64,000 nucleotides of DNA from Hippopus hippopus (GCA_946811185.2 OX328101.1:31790122-31854121); one strand, 5' to 3'. Shown: positions 42,206 to 53,000, counted from the first letter of the stretch. Numbers and translations are program-made. The notes: generated from the letters alone by a model not told the origin.

Positions 42206-42755
42206 TCTGTACTTTTTACTTCAAAAGTGCAGCAGTGACGCAACACTACAAGAGGTACTGTGGGAGGGGAAACTCTCGGTTATAGTTCTAGGAGCACATG
42301 TCCTGTTACTTCATGTAAGTACGAAAATTCTCTCGATGGCATTTGTATTGGAAAAGGAAAAAAAATTGAAAAGGAAATAAAAAGAAAAGACAGGATGGCG
42401 AAGGAAGCAGGAAAAATCACTCACCAGTAGCATTTTCTGCATCTACGTTAATATTTTCGAGGGCCTTATTTTTTCTAAGCAGTAACGTCAAAACACATCT
42501 GCAAGTATAAAAAAAAAATCCAGGGAGTGCTGGAAATAAACATGACGCTCTGTAACAAGTGTGTGTTCGTTTCTACTTCAGTAGGACGTCAGCTCTGCTA
42601 CAGAATGGAGGCTTAGTGTTGTCGTAAATTGTATTTCGACAGTGAATAACTGGGTAATTTGTGCTTGCATATATGACTCGGATTTACATTTGAATCGTAG
42701 TTTAATCGTTTGTTATTAACAGTTTTATAAAGAAAAATGAAAAAAAAAAAACTTT
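42206..42755. other. No gene seen
   Basis: AT-rich. Purine-rich A/G tract at 42,350-42,420. No coding evidence. Confidence 0.4.
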
Positions 42756-42984
42756 TATGAACCCTTTATCAAACGAAAAATTTTAGACTTGTCCAAGTTG
42801 AAAGCACTTGCAGTTGAGAAATTAAAGAGACTCAAATGTTGAGGACTGTCGTGGAAAAGATAGAAAGCATTGCGGAAAAGAAAGGAAATGCCGGGTACCA
42901 GCATTTTCTCCTATTCCCACAATGTTTTCAATAGCCATTTTCACTAGTGTCGTTAAAACACGGGTTCGTGTGGTAAAGAGTTGA
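42756..42984 (+). mobile_element. Family A element, diverged full length
   Basis: AACCCTTTATCAAACGAAAA, TCCAAGTTGAAAGCACTTGC, hairpin AAAGGAAATGCCGGGTACCA with partial partner, GTTCGTGTGGTAAAGAGTT. Confidence 0.78.
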
Positions 42985-43089
42985 TTGATGTCTTTTCTTC
43001 TGAAACAAATTTGGCAGCAGACGACTGTGAAAAAATATCCTTGTGAGATAAAGATGACCGCCAGAAATCCAACAGTGATAAGCAATTTC

Positions 43090-44550
43090 TACTTTTATCG
43101 CAATGTTTTTATTTTCAGACAGGCCGGGATACTCTGCTGTTAGTCGAAATAAAACAGAATATGTAAAAGTTGAGTTGCAAAACGATTACAAGATATTGAT
43201 TACTTAAACAGTTTCTTCTTTTCCCGCAATACATTGTATTTTCATTATACCATCTTTCACGGGATCGCTAAAGGGTTGGAACTTTTACTAAGGGGTAAAG
43301 TCTTTATACAAAATGTAAATAAGAACATTAGCCAGAAAACATTGAAATGTGCGAATGAGCAATTAAATCTTCTGCTGCACTGTTCGAATTTAGCGTTATG
43401 TTCGAATTATCGCGTGTTTGAATAATCCAGTTTATACTGTAATTCTTGTCTAGATTATTTTCTTATCCCACTTCAAAGCACTCTTTTTAGGAAGGTGTCA
43501 TGATACATGGCTGGGGCAACAAATGATATCAAGTTAATAATACAACATGTAAATATTTATTGAACTAAAAGATAAGGTCGGCTTTTCATACGAACTTTTT
43601 ATTTAGCTTACTTCTTGTAGACGAGAACCAGTCTGGAATGGAATAACTTGTTTCTGTGATACCGGAGACATGTGTTTATTTTCGTGCTGAAATTGATACA
43701 AAGACGTGTAATGAATGTTTTATGTTTCATCTATTGTCCGAAACATTCTGTGATGAATGATACTTTGTAACGGACAAAGAAAACGCAGTTTCTCGGGCCA
43801 CACTGCCAGGTGCTCTTTTGAAAGAAATAATGACCTGCGTAATAACTATGTTACTTCTTATTAACGACTTTTAACGTTTTGCTTCAGATCACAATTGAAA
43901 ACATTGTGGCAACAGTAGAAAATACTTCTTGATGTGTGAGACTTTGAAACGGACAAAAAAATCCGCAGTTTTTCGGTCTACAGAGGCAGTATTCGAAAGA
44001 AATAATTTTACTTCATACAGACGACTTTTGTCGTCTTGCCGCAGATCACACCTGAAAACATTGTGGTGAATGAAGAAATTGCTCTTAAAATCGATTACTT
44101 CTTTTGCCACAATGTTTTCGTGTATAGTCTTTTATTAAACCTTCATTCCAGTTGATTTTCTCAATTTTATAAAACTATTCTAAAGGTTGCCTCCTGCAAA
44201 TTTGAAGATAAAGAGCTAAGTAAAAACCATGATGCATCAAGAAGTAAGATGTATAAAAAGATAAAACCGAAACTTCAAGAAAATAGATTTCTGAGAATTT
44301 GTTGAAGCACTGTGTTTTTCATCATGTTTCGAGAAAAAGACATATAAAAGAAGATATAATCAAAACTTCAAGAAATGAGATTTATGTGGAATTTTTTTGG
44401 TGTTTATCATTTGAACCGAATGGCGTAGTTCCCGGTGCTTTGATGTTGACAGACGGTTAAATATAGATTCTTCGTCTTTGTTTGAAACGGAGTAGGTCTT
44501 GTTCGAGAAATTATAGCTACGTGTAAGTATAGGTCTTGGTAGACTATCTA
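43090..44550. other. No gene seen; related hairpin at 44,053-44,122
   Basis: GAAAACATTGTGGTGAATGA, AGAAATTGCTC and GATTACTTCTTTTGCCACAA, TGTTTTC form an A-like hairpin. A half copy lies at 43,895-43,930. Two ~75-bp segments containing TGAAACGGACAAARAAATCGCAGTTT-like sequence occur near 43,770 and 43,945, a local duplication. No coding signal. Confidence 0.5.
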
Positions 44551-44554
44551 TACA

Positions 44555-44768
44555 TGAGTCATGTACTCTGTGAAAAGAGGGTTTAATGCATCTGCAAAAA
44601 GTATCGACCCATGTCAGCCTACGCGAACTGCGCAGGCTGACATGGGTCGAAACTTTTTTGCTATTTGTATATTTTCTGTATGTCTAAAGACTGTTCTACC
44701 CTCAGTAGGTTGAAAGATCACAGAGATGCATTAAACCCCCCCCCCCCTTGCCAGAGCGCTGCTCTAAT
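44555..44768 (+). mobile_element. Family F element, shortened
   Basis: TACTCTGTGAAAAGAGGGTT, GCATCTGCAAAAAGTATCGA, CTGCGCAGGCTGACATGGG, ATCACAGAGATGCATTAAAC, a C-run, GCCAGAGCG. It ends ~13 bp before the second pearl-like element. Confidence 0.8.
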
Positions 44769-44780
44769 TTTCTAATTTTT

Positions 44781-44832
44781 AGCTCCACTGGCCGAAGGCC
44801 AGCGGGCTTATGTCATGGCCCGGTGTCCGTCG

Positions 44833-44864
<32 letters not shown>

Positions 44865-45886
44865 TCCGTCCGTCCGTCCGTCCGTCCGCGCGTGCGTAAA
44901 TTTTTATTTCAAACATCTTCTCTGAAACTACCCATCTAATTTTGATTAAACTTCACAGAAACCATCCTGCCATGGTCGTCTTCAGAATTTCCTGAAAGAA
45001 TTTGATTCCTTCAAAGACTCTGGTTGCCATGGCAACAAAACTGAAAAATAATGAAAATCTTTGAAAATCTTCTTGTCTGAAACCATAAGGCCTAGGGCTG
45101 CCAAATTTGGCATGTAGCTTTGTCTAATAGACCTCTACCAAGTTTCTAAATAGTGTAGCCTTGGGGTCAAAATTGGCCCTGCCCCGGGGGTCACAAGTTT
45201 AACATGGGTTTGTATAGTGCCTTAAATTTACATGGTGATCAAGGGAAACAACTCCTCTTATAAGAGATATATACATGTAGTTTGTTATGATTTATCTCCC
45301 TTGATTATCAAACTGCACTATTTCATGATTGACGTTGGGTATTCAGGATTTTTGGATAGAAAATGTTCAGTTTTCATGGACAGTGATTTATTTTTAGGCT
45401 TATGGTAATGTTTGTTTCATTCAGTTTTTTTTTGTTCCAGAACGTAACCGTTCATGCCGTTTAAAAAAGCATGCATGTATCCACTGACATTATCTTTACA
45501 TTTGAAAAAGATATGACTTTTTCCTTTTTTTTTTTCGGGGGAGGGGGTATTTTTTTCTATGGAAGTTTTGACTCGCGCACTTTTTTGCTGTGTGTCTCAT
45601 GATACATTTATGTACTTTACTCTGTATGAAATGACATTTTTTTTGACTGGACCAATATTAAAAGCCATTGCAGACAACAAATTGAATGTAGCTTAAATGA
45701 TTATTTCTGTCTTTAATAGGGTAGGAAACATTGTTGGAAAAGGAGAAAATGCTGGCTGACAACATTTTCTCCTTTTCCCACAGTTTTCTCAAAAGTCTTC
45801 TCCTTCAGGGCCATTAAATCTCAGAAGTGTGTGGTAAAGGGTTAAAATCCAGTGGAGCGATACAGGGCCATCATGGCCCTCTTGTT
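44781..45886 (+). mobile_element. Pearl-like (Helentron/HINE-type) element 2, carrying a family A copy
   Basis: AGCTCCACTGGCCGAAGGCC start, GTGC/GTCC microsatellite (44,833-44,890), one recognisable core unit (AAGGCCTAGGGCTGCCAAAT), right subterminal repeat CCAGTGGAGC (45,849-45,858) and terminal hairpin GGGCCATCATGGCCC then TCTTGTTT. Same plan as 3,398-4,880 but fewer core units. Confidence 0.78.
45635..45844 (+). mobile_element. Family A element inside pearl-like element 2
   Basis: GACTGGACCAATATTAAAAG, hairpin GGAAAAGGAGAAAATGCTGG facing CATTTTCTCCTTTTCCCAC, GTGTGGTAAAGGGTTAA (TTAA 45,841-45,844), five bases before the CCAGTGGAGC subterminal repeat. The left end is decayed. Confidence 0.82.
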
Positions 45887-45919
45887 TCTTTTCTTTCAGT
45901 CTATACTGAACGATTGTAT

Positions 45920-46112
45920 TTTAACCTTTTCCAAACTAAGAAGATTTGCAACAAGCATAATGCGGCTGACAAAATAAGATTTGACTTTGAAAGGTTACAA
46001 AATGTTCTTGGTAGAGGAGAAAATGCTGGTTTTCAGCTTTTTCACCTGTTCCAACAACGTTTTCAAGTCTTTTTCCCATAAGTCGTTAAATCATGAGTTT
46101 ATTTTTTTAACT
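45920..46112 (+). mobile_element. Family A element, diverged
   Basis: TTAACCTTTTCCAAACTAAG, AGGAGAAAATGCTGGTTTTC, CAAGTCTTTTTCCCATAAGT, ending near TTTTTTTAACTATT. Confidence 0.68.
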
Positions 46113-46189
46113 ATTAAGTCTTAGTCTGCTTAGAGGGATTCAATACGTTTTTGTATACAGTGTAGATTATGACTGCACAGAAAGTGAAG

Positions 46190-46345
46190 AGTTAATAATT
46201 CTCCAAGCCACTGGCTGCTTTTCCACATAGCCATCGTCGAAACAACGACCAGCGGTGAGAAAGGAGTGAATCCTGTCGCTTCGACTATTATCAGTCCTTA
46301 CAAAGATATTAGCCGAGCTCAACATTCCTGCTCGCAACTTCTGGT
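46190..46345 (-). repeat. Family D SINE, partial
   Basis: AATTCTCCAAGCCACTGGC, GCTTTTCCACATAGCCATCG, GGTGAGAAAGGAGTGAATCC, TCAGTCCTTACAAAGATATT. Promoter and 3' end missing. Confidence 0.6.
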
Positions 46346-46464
46346 TTGAAGCCATGTACATTATATCGACTGAGTTTAGTTCAAATGAAACCGAGGAATT
46401 GCTTGAATAAGCAAGTTGTAACCAATATATGACTGAAACATTGTTCAAACGACATAAAATACCC

Positions 46465-46688
46465 TTATCCCTTAGGCTGCTACGTGTGACTCAAGGCTCC
46501 TTTGCGGACAGTGTAGATCAAGATCAGACTGCACGAAACGTGCAGTCTGATCTTGGATCTACACTGTCCGATAAAGAAATATTTCCCCAATAAAATTTAC
46601 CCATAAAATAACTTTGAAATAGCAACATTTGGGTTTTTACTATCGACTTTAATTTTTCATTTTACTTATTTAGCAGGTTAAGGATTAA
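46465..46688 (+). mobile_element. Family B element, first of an inverted pair
   Basis: CCCTTAGGCTGCTACGTGTG, hairpin GATCAGACTGCACGAAACGT, GATCTACACTGTCCGATAAA, AGCAGGTTAAGGATTAA (TTAA 46,685-46,688). An internal ATTTACCCATAAAAT stretch adds ~12 bp. Confidence 0.85.
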
Positions 46689-46694
46689 AATAAT

Positions 46695-46906
46695 TTAACC
46701 TTTAAACTGCTAAATAAATGATAAAGAAAACTTCCACTCTATAGTAACTACCCAAATATTGCTATTTAAAAGTTTTGATTTCACCGGGGAGAAATGCTGT
46801 GTCGGACAGTATAGATCTAAGATCAGACTGCACGTTTGTGCAGTCTGATCTTGAACTACACTGTTCACTAAAGCGTCAGAGTCACGCTTAGCAGCCTAAG
46901 AATTAA
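46695..46906 (-). mobile_element. Family B element, second of an inverted pair (212 bp)
   Basis: TTAACCTTTAAACTGCTAAA, hairpin GATCAGACTGCACGTTTGTG, GCTTAGCAGCCTAAGAATTAA (TTAA 46,903-46,906). It lies 6 bp from the preceding copy in opposite orientation, giving a ~440-bp inverted pair. Confidence 0.87.
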
Positions 46907-47300
46907 TAGGATCTAGAATAGCCAGCGCGGTAATTGTTGAACATAATGAACGATCAGACAATTCCTAGTCGATCTACATAATTACTGTCTCGGTCGAGAA
47001 CAGTTTATTTTTCCCAGGAAAAAAATCTAATTTTAGATCTGGCAAAAATACAGAGAAAGAATCCTTAGGCTAAGAGGGCGTTTCACATTTTTTCTCCCGT
47101 GGTGAAAAAATAATTCTTCCTGATAAATTTATCTAAGAATGCAGTTGTTCCGATAAGTACAATATATCTTTGTGCAAAACCTCTCAAATTTAACACTGAC
47201 TTATTATTATATGTTGTAGTTTTTGTGCGGTTTATATTTGGCTCTCACGTTATTTATATGGCATGTCTTGCTTATCAATTAAAAGAATTTTCACCACCGT
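46907..47300. other. No gene seen
   Basis: AT-rich linker without recognisable repeats. Confidence 0.4.
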
Positions 47301-47304
47301 CTTT

Positions 47305-47415
47305 TAACCCATAGAGTGACTTTTAGAAACACATTTCTTGCGGACTGTGTAGATGTAGATCAGACTGAACAATAGGTAGTCTGATCTTTTATCTTCGCTG
47401 TCCGCTTTGTTGAGA
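47305..47415 (+). mobile_element. Family B element, left half
   Basis: TTAACCCATAGAGTGACTTT, TTGCGGACTGTGTAGATG, AGATCAGACTGAAC and GTAGTCTGATCTTTTATC, GCTGTCCGC. The right outer part is absent. Confidence 0.65.
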
Positions 47416-47585
47416 TGCTCTAGCTATATTAGCCTTTGTATTGCAATGCGTGAATATTTTATTTCGTGAACTAAAGGTGTACCATCGGTTTATTTGGCAC
47501 TTAAATGGTTATACATATGTTACGACAAATAAGCGAAATGAACAGTCCACTCAATATAAAATGTCCCAGATTATCAAAACAAGTT

Positions 47586-47822
47586 TTAACTCTTTGCAAA
47601 ACGACAAAATTTTAGACATGTTCGTATTAAAAGCATTTTCACACGAAACACTAAACTTGGCTCATGTCATTTTTTTTTTATATTTTGTCTGTGAAGGGCA
47701 GAAACCATTGAGGGAAAAGGAGAAAATGCTGGTAACCAGCATTTTCTCCTTTTCCCACAATGGTTTCAAATACCCTCTCTGTTGAGGACGTTGAAACTCG
47801 GGGTTGTGTGGTAAATGGTTAA
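47586..47822 (+). mobile_element. Family A element (237 bp)
   Basis: TTAACTCTTTGCAAAACGAC start and TGTGTGGTAAATGGTTAA end with both TTAA sites. Perfect hairpin near 47,715-47,760. The extra length comes from a T-run. Confidence 0.88.
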
Positions 47823-47844
47823 AGTTTTCTTTTACCAAAATATT

Positions 47845-47905
47845 GGACACTGTTGATACTAAGTCAGTCTGCACGTTCTTTGCAGTTAGATCTTGATCTA
47901 TGCTG
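47845..47905. mobile_element. Family B hairpin core, partial
   Basis: GGACACTGTTGATACTAAGT, CAGTCTGCACGTTCTTTGC, AGATCTTGATCTATGCTGGC. Confidence 0.55.
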
Positions 47906-48183
47906 GCAAAGTCTGAACTTTATCCACACACTCGGCAAATCTGCAAAAGGGCCTTAAGTTACTGTCTAATACTAGTACCCCCTAAAGGTCAAGGTCTCTC
48001 GCAAACGGGCCCATTTATAAATGATCCGGTCTGGTTTGTGACTTACAATGTCAAGTTGTCACTTCCTGAATGTTCACCAAGTTATTAACGAGGTTTTAAA
48101 CATATCTATGCAAATACAACAGATATGTTACTCTAGTAGGGTTCACTATGTACTTTCGCCGGAATTTCGTGGAGAGTAATAGA

Positions 48184-48325
48184 GAATAGATGGTTGGTGT
48201 CTTGGATGGGTTAAGTTTATCGGGCAAGGCGGAGGAATTTATCTGGTGAGCCGAAGGCGAACCGGATAAATTTCGGAGCCGAGCCCGATAAACTTAACCC
48301 ATCCAAGACACCAACCATCTATTCT
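48184..48325. repeat. Perfect 42-bp-arm palindrome
   Basis: GAATAGATGGTTGGTGTCTT, GGATGGGTTAAGTTTATCGG faces an exact complement. The inner part (GGAATTTATC...GATAAATTTC) is also inverted around GTGAGCCGAAGGCGAAC. One arm end recurs at 48,415-48,476 (GGAGCCGAGCCTGATCGACT). Confidence 0.93.
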
Positions 48326-48915
48326 ATTTATCCTGTCACTCACTGTAACGGAACACAACAAAACAAACAAACGAAAAAAAAAAAACATTGATAAAGACCG
48401 TACCTTTTATAAATTTCCGGAGCCGAGCCTGATCGACTTTCCCAATCCAAGACACCAACCGTCTATTTTATTTATCCCTTTTCTCAATTACAATCCAAAA
48501 TCCGACTAAATTAAACATTTCGCTCGAAATAAGGCACATATTGACTTCTTTCTCTCAGATCTATGAGAAACTTTAAAAAATGAAGAACCGTGTTTACAAA
48601 ACCCTCTGGATATGCAGCTGCAATAATGACGTCATGAATGATATTGGCTACGTCATAATTATCAAACGTGACGTATATCCACAGAAAAATATTGTAGCGA
48701 AGAAGACTATGTTTTAACATAACAGACTATTAATTAAACGAGCAAAAGTATTCGCTAGCGATTGATTAATTCATTACGGCAGTAAGACGCTTGGTTGAAA
48801 ATAGTCCCAGTCAGCAGGTGCGCACTTAGCGGTCATGTGACCAACTGACGGATAACAAAAAAAATATACGGCACCCTGTTATCCGTCAGGTAAACCCGGA
48901 AGTGACAGGATAATG
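48326..48915. other. No gene seen; inverted TTATCCTGTCACT / AGTGACAGGATAA pair
   Basis: TTATCCTGTCACT at 48,328 is inverted at 48,901 (AGTGACAGGATAA), which with the palindrome suggests a composite element of ~730 bp. Inside is a small palindrome CTGACGGATAAC / GTTATCCGTCAG (48,846 / 48,888). Not coding. Confidence 0.45.
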
Positions 48916-49301
48916 AAATTTATACATTTGACGAAACCTTATTGCACAAAAATAATGAAAAACAATGTTTCCATTTGCTCCGAGTACTGCAGTGGCCGCC
49001 ATCTTGGATTTTTCAAAATGGCTGCCGAGAAATAAACTTTCGTCAATATCTCAGCTTTTAAATGACATAGAATCTCTATTTTGACAGCTAATGTACCATT
49101 TTTAGGATCAGGGAATTCAATGGCATCAGGATAAATGAATAAACGAGCTTTAATTAGCAAAAATCTTTTTTGACTGAATTCTGTTCTATTCTGTTCTATC
49201 GAAAATATAACAAGTGATGAGACATGCATTTTCAACTATGTGTTCATTCACGCTTTACCAAACAAGTTTTGTTTTTACGACCCTTGGGTAGAATACTTTT
49301 T

Positions 49302-50075
49302 AGCTCCACTGTTCAAAGGCCAGCGAGTTTATGTCATGACCCTGTTTCCGTTGTGTGTCCGTCTGTCCGTGTTTGCTTTAGTGCGTGCATTTTATTTCAA
49401 ACATCTTCTTTGAAACTAACTATCCAATTTTGACCAAACTTTACAGAAATGATCCTGTCCTGACTCTTCAGATAGTCATAAAAGAATGTGACTCCTTTAA
49501 AAACTATGGTTGCCATGGCAACAAAACTGAAAAAATATTGAAAATCTTTGAAAATCTTCTTGTCTGAATCAATAAGGCCTTGTGCTACCAAAATTAGCAT
49601 ATAGCTTCCTCCAATGAACCTCTACCAAGTTTCTTCAAATTGTAGCCCTGGGATGAAAATTGGCCCTGCCCCGAGGGTAACAAGTTTTACATAGGCTTAT
49701 TTCGTGAAAACTTTAAAGATCTTCTTGTTCCTAACAATAAGGCCTAGGGCTACCAAATATTGCATGTAGCTTTACCTAGTGGGTCTCTTCCAAGATAGCC
49801 CAAATTATAGCCCTGGGGTCAAATTTGGCTGGTCGTCACAAGTTTTACATGGGCTTTTATAAGGAAAATTTTAACAATCTTCTCGTTCCTAACCATAAGA
49901 ACTCAAGCTAACAAATTTTTACATGCATGTTTATCTAATTAACCTTCACATTATAGCCCTGGGGTCAATATTTGCCCTACCCTGGAAGTCACAAGTTTTA
50001 CAAGGGCCTACATACTGAAAACTTTTAAATTCTTTTTATTCCTAAACATAAAACTTAGGGCTAACTCTAAGTAGA
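49302..50075 (+). mobile_element. Pearl-like element 3, 3' truncated
   Basis: AGCTCCACTGTTCAAAGGCC start, weak GTCC repeat, then about three core units (AAGGCCTAGGGCTACCAAAT, TATAGCCCTGGGGTCAAA). No right subterminal repeat or terminal hairpin found. Confidence 0.75.
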
Positions 50076-50257
50076 TCTACATTACATTACAACCGGTCCA
50101 TGACTTTTTTGTCTTACAGCAGAACCTCGTTGCAGAAGGAGAGATTGCCAGTAATTTGTTGTCTGCAGATGCATTGGGTTTTGTTTGTTAGTAAACAGTT
50201 CGATCTAAAATCAATATGTGGTTAAGTGAGGGTGGTAATTTCTGTGTTTAACAATGG

Positions 50258-50278
50258 GGGGGGGGGGGGGGGGGGGGA
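50258..50278 (+). repeat. Poly-G tract
   Basis: More than 20 G residues after AACAAT. The length is likely uncertain in the assembly. Confidence 0.9.
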
Positions 50279-50292
50279 GTTGACACTTATTT

Positions 50293-50526
50293 GAGCCGTG
50301 CTCTGGCAAAAGGGGGCTTAATGCATCTCCGTGGAGCATGATACCAAGCAAGCCATCACATACTTACGGATCCATAGTAGCCACCTCTATTTTAATAACT
50401 AACTTAAACATGAGGTAGAGTGGGCCTTGGACATACAGAAAATTGACCAATAGCGAGGTCAGCCTGCGCGGACTTCGATACTTTTCGCAGATGCATTAAG
50501 GCCCCCTTTTCACAGAGCAAAGTTCA
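50293..50526 (-). mobile_element. Family F element
   Basis: GTGCTCTGGCAAAAGGGGGC, TTAATGCATCTCCGTGGAGC, GCCACCTCTATTTTAATAAC, GGTCAGCCTGCGCGGACTTC (core half deleted), GCAGATGCATTAAGGCCCCC, TTTTCACAGAGCA. Confidence 0.85.
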
Positions 50527-50711
50527 TTTATATTACATAGTTTTCATTTTGCCTCATCAAATCTGAATGAAAGTAATTTCCTCTAATTGTATACTTCACA
50601 CTTTTTTATAACGAAAACCTGTGTATAATGAGTCACCGGAAAAATACCCCCATCCGCTGTATTCTATCCATCAGTAAGTCACATGTCTAGCTTGTGGGGA
50701 TTATTTCATCT

Positions 50712-50928
50712 CTAAACCTTTACCACAAATCACGAGTTAGAACTTTTGAAAACATTGTAGAAAAAGGAGAAAATGCTGGTAACCAGCATTTTCTCCTTTT
50801 CCCACAATGTTTTCTTTTCTGTCAGACACAAATCACATCATTTGAGTCATATTTTCTCTGACGTCTGCAAATGCTTTGAATTTTCACCAGTTCAAATTTT
50901 GTAGTTTGATAAAGACTTTACCCTTCAC
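50712..50928 (-). mobile_element. Family A element
   Basis: ACCTTTACCACAAATCACGA, hairpin near 50,755-50,812 with one arm change, GACACAAATCACATCATTTG, TTTGTAGTTTGATAAAGACTT. Confidence 0.8.
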
Positions 50929-51094
50929 CAAGAGCTCCTTTGTTTCTTCTCGTAACCCTTTAGCCCTATGCAAAGCGATTCCGTGATTGATGTCAAAATT
51001 AATGTCTATTCTTTATGGAGAATTAAAAACTTTTTATTATGCTTTGTTCCCTTGTCAAAAGCAGAACATTGTGTACAAATAATAATGAGTCAGA

Positions 51095-51275
51095 AAAGAG
51101 AAAAGTGCAATGAACAATGCCAAGAAAGAAAGCTTATGAAACTTTGTAGGAAAAGGAGAAAATATATACACTCCTTTTTCCCCACATTGTCTTACCATCT
51201 GAAAGACAACTATAATCACTTCAACTACAATTTATATGCTGTCTTTAATTGCCTTCGATTTTGACGGGTCTGAAT
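51095..51275 (-). mobile_element. Family A element, diverged
   Basis: AGAAAGAAAGCTTATGAAAC, GGAAAAGGAGAAAATATATA, CACTCCTTTTTCCCCACA, TCTGAAAGACAACTATAATC, CTTCGATTTTGACGGGTCTG. Confidence 0.6.
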
Positions 51276-51770
51276 CTTTTTCGTCGAGTACAAACGGAAG
51301 ACTCATAACATGGAGTTTGATCTTGCATCTATTTGTCTGATGCGGTGAGATTTTTTTTCTGTTGAAAAGAACGTTGAAAGGAAAATTTTGATCTCGAATT
51401 TGTTTATAAACAAACATGGATGCGGGAACTCTGCCATGCCGCGTATTTTTAACATGACTGTATGTAACTTGTTAGCCTGGTTTACCTCATTATGGTACTT
51501 CTGCTACGATTTTTAGAGTCCTTTTCTTGCAATACTTTCGATACTGTAAAAGAAACTCGTTATCGTTTTTCTTTTTACAAATGTTTGTACACTTTGCGAT
51601 TTGTAAAGGTTTTTGGATTAGTCAATCCCCTTTTGGCTAAATGAACTTAGATTGTGTTGCGTGTTTTCCTGTGTTCATTCATTCATTCATTCATTTACTG
51701 GGTTAAAGCACAGGTACACTAGAGAACGACTGAACTACGATCACGACCTGAGGAAATGTCAGTTCGTAGT
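51276..51770. other. No gene seen
   Basis: AT-rich with an (ATTC)n microsatellite at 51,672-51,697. Confidence 0.45.
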
Positions 51771-51773
51771 GAA

Positions 51774-52445
51774 GTCGTGAAGAGTGTCGTAGCATCGTAG
51801 TATTGTCGTCTTAGGGTCGGCACAGCGAGGTCGTGAAGAGTTTCGTAGCATCGTTGTAGTGTCGTCGTTTGGTCGGCATAGCGAGGTCGTGAAGAGTGTG
51901 GTAGCATCGTAGTATCGTTGTCGTTGGGTCGGCATAGCGAGGTCGTAGAGAGTGTCGTAGCATCGTAGTATCGTCGTCGTTGGGTCGGCATAGCGAGGTC
52001 GTAGAGAGTGTCGTAGCATCGTAGTATTGTCGTCGTCTGGTCGGCATAGTGTGGTCGTAAAGAGCGTCGTAGCATCGTTGTATTGTCGTCGTTGGGTCGG
52101 CATAGTGAGGTCGTAGAGAGCGTCGTAGCATCGTTGTATTGTCGTCGTTGGGTCGACATATTGAAGTCGTGAAGAGTGTCGTAGCATTGTAGTATTGTTG
52201 TCGTTGGGTCGGCATAGTGAGGTCGTGAAGAGTGTCGTAGCATCGTTGTTTTGTCGTCGTTGGGTCGGCAAAGTGAGGTCGTGAAGAGCGTCGTAGCATC
52301 GTTGTATTGTCATCGTAGTGTCGGCATAGTGAGGTCGTGTAGAGTGTCATTACATCCTAGCATTGTCGTCGTAGGGTCAGCATTTTGAGGTCATGAGGAG
52401 TGTGATAACATTGTAGTATTGTCGTCGTAGGGTCGGCATAGTGAG
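51774..52445 (-). repeat. 56-bp minisatellite, exactly 12 units, open in all three minus-strand frames
   Basis: Unit GTCGTGAAGAGTGTCGTAGC, ATCGTAGTATTGTCGTCG, TTGGGTCGGCATAGTGAG. Boundaries at 51,774, 51,830 and so on to 52,446, then a partial unit. Because 56 is not a multiple of 3, each minus-strand frame cycles through the same 56-residue translation (TTMLRHSSRPHYADP-like), giving three overlapping frames of 174-184 codons. No known domain is recognisable. A protein product is not supported. Confidence 0.95.
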
Positions 52446-52486
52446 GTCGTAGAGAGTGCATACAAAGTGACTAGTAAGGGCATATC

Positions 52487-52706
52487 AACTCTTTAGCAGA
52501 CGACAAAAATTTAGACTTTTCTTAATTAAAAGCAGACGACAAATAATATGTGTACCATGTGATAAAACTTGTTCGAAAGAACAAAAAACATTGTTGGAAA
52601 AGGAGAAAATGCTGTTCACCAGCATATTATCCGTTTCCCACAATGTTTGCAAAAGCATCCTTTCTTACGAACGTTAAACCTCGGGATTGTATGACAAAGG
52701 TTGAAA
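52487..52706 (+). mobile_element. Family A element, diverged
   Basis: CAACTCTTTAGCAGACGACA, hairpin GGAAAAGGAGAAAATGCTG / CAGCATATTATCCGTTTCCC, CGGGATTGTATGACAAAGG. Confidence 0.75.
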
Positions 52707-52782
52707 GGCGTTCGCTATAGCTAGTCCCTGCGAACTTTTAGGAAAAACAGAATAGAGACGAGATTCGAACTTTGCTTTGCAT

Positions 52783-53000
52783 TAACCCTTTGCCACACAT
52801 TTCCCACTTTTAACGATCCTGGGGCAAAAGACTTTTGAAAGTATTGATGGACAACGACGAAATAGCTGGTTATCAACATTTTCACACAATGTTTTCTAAC
52901 CTTTCAAATATAAATTTTAATTTTTAAGTAACTATTGCTTTGTCATCTGCAAAAACTTTCATTGTAGACAAGTCTTAAATTTTGTCGTTGAGTAAAGAGT
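52783..53000 (-). mobile_element. Family A element, hairpin decayed
   Basis: TTAACCCTTTGCCACACATT start, AACGATCCTGGGGCAAAAGA, GACAACGACGAAATAGCTGG, TTGTCGTTGAGTAAAGAGTG. Confidence 0.72.

Noticed and set aside
51719..52350. Three overlapping 174-184-codon frames as a repeat protein gene
   Set aside because: All three come from one 56-bp minisatellite with no stops on that strand. No start context, domain or conservation supports a protein.
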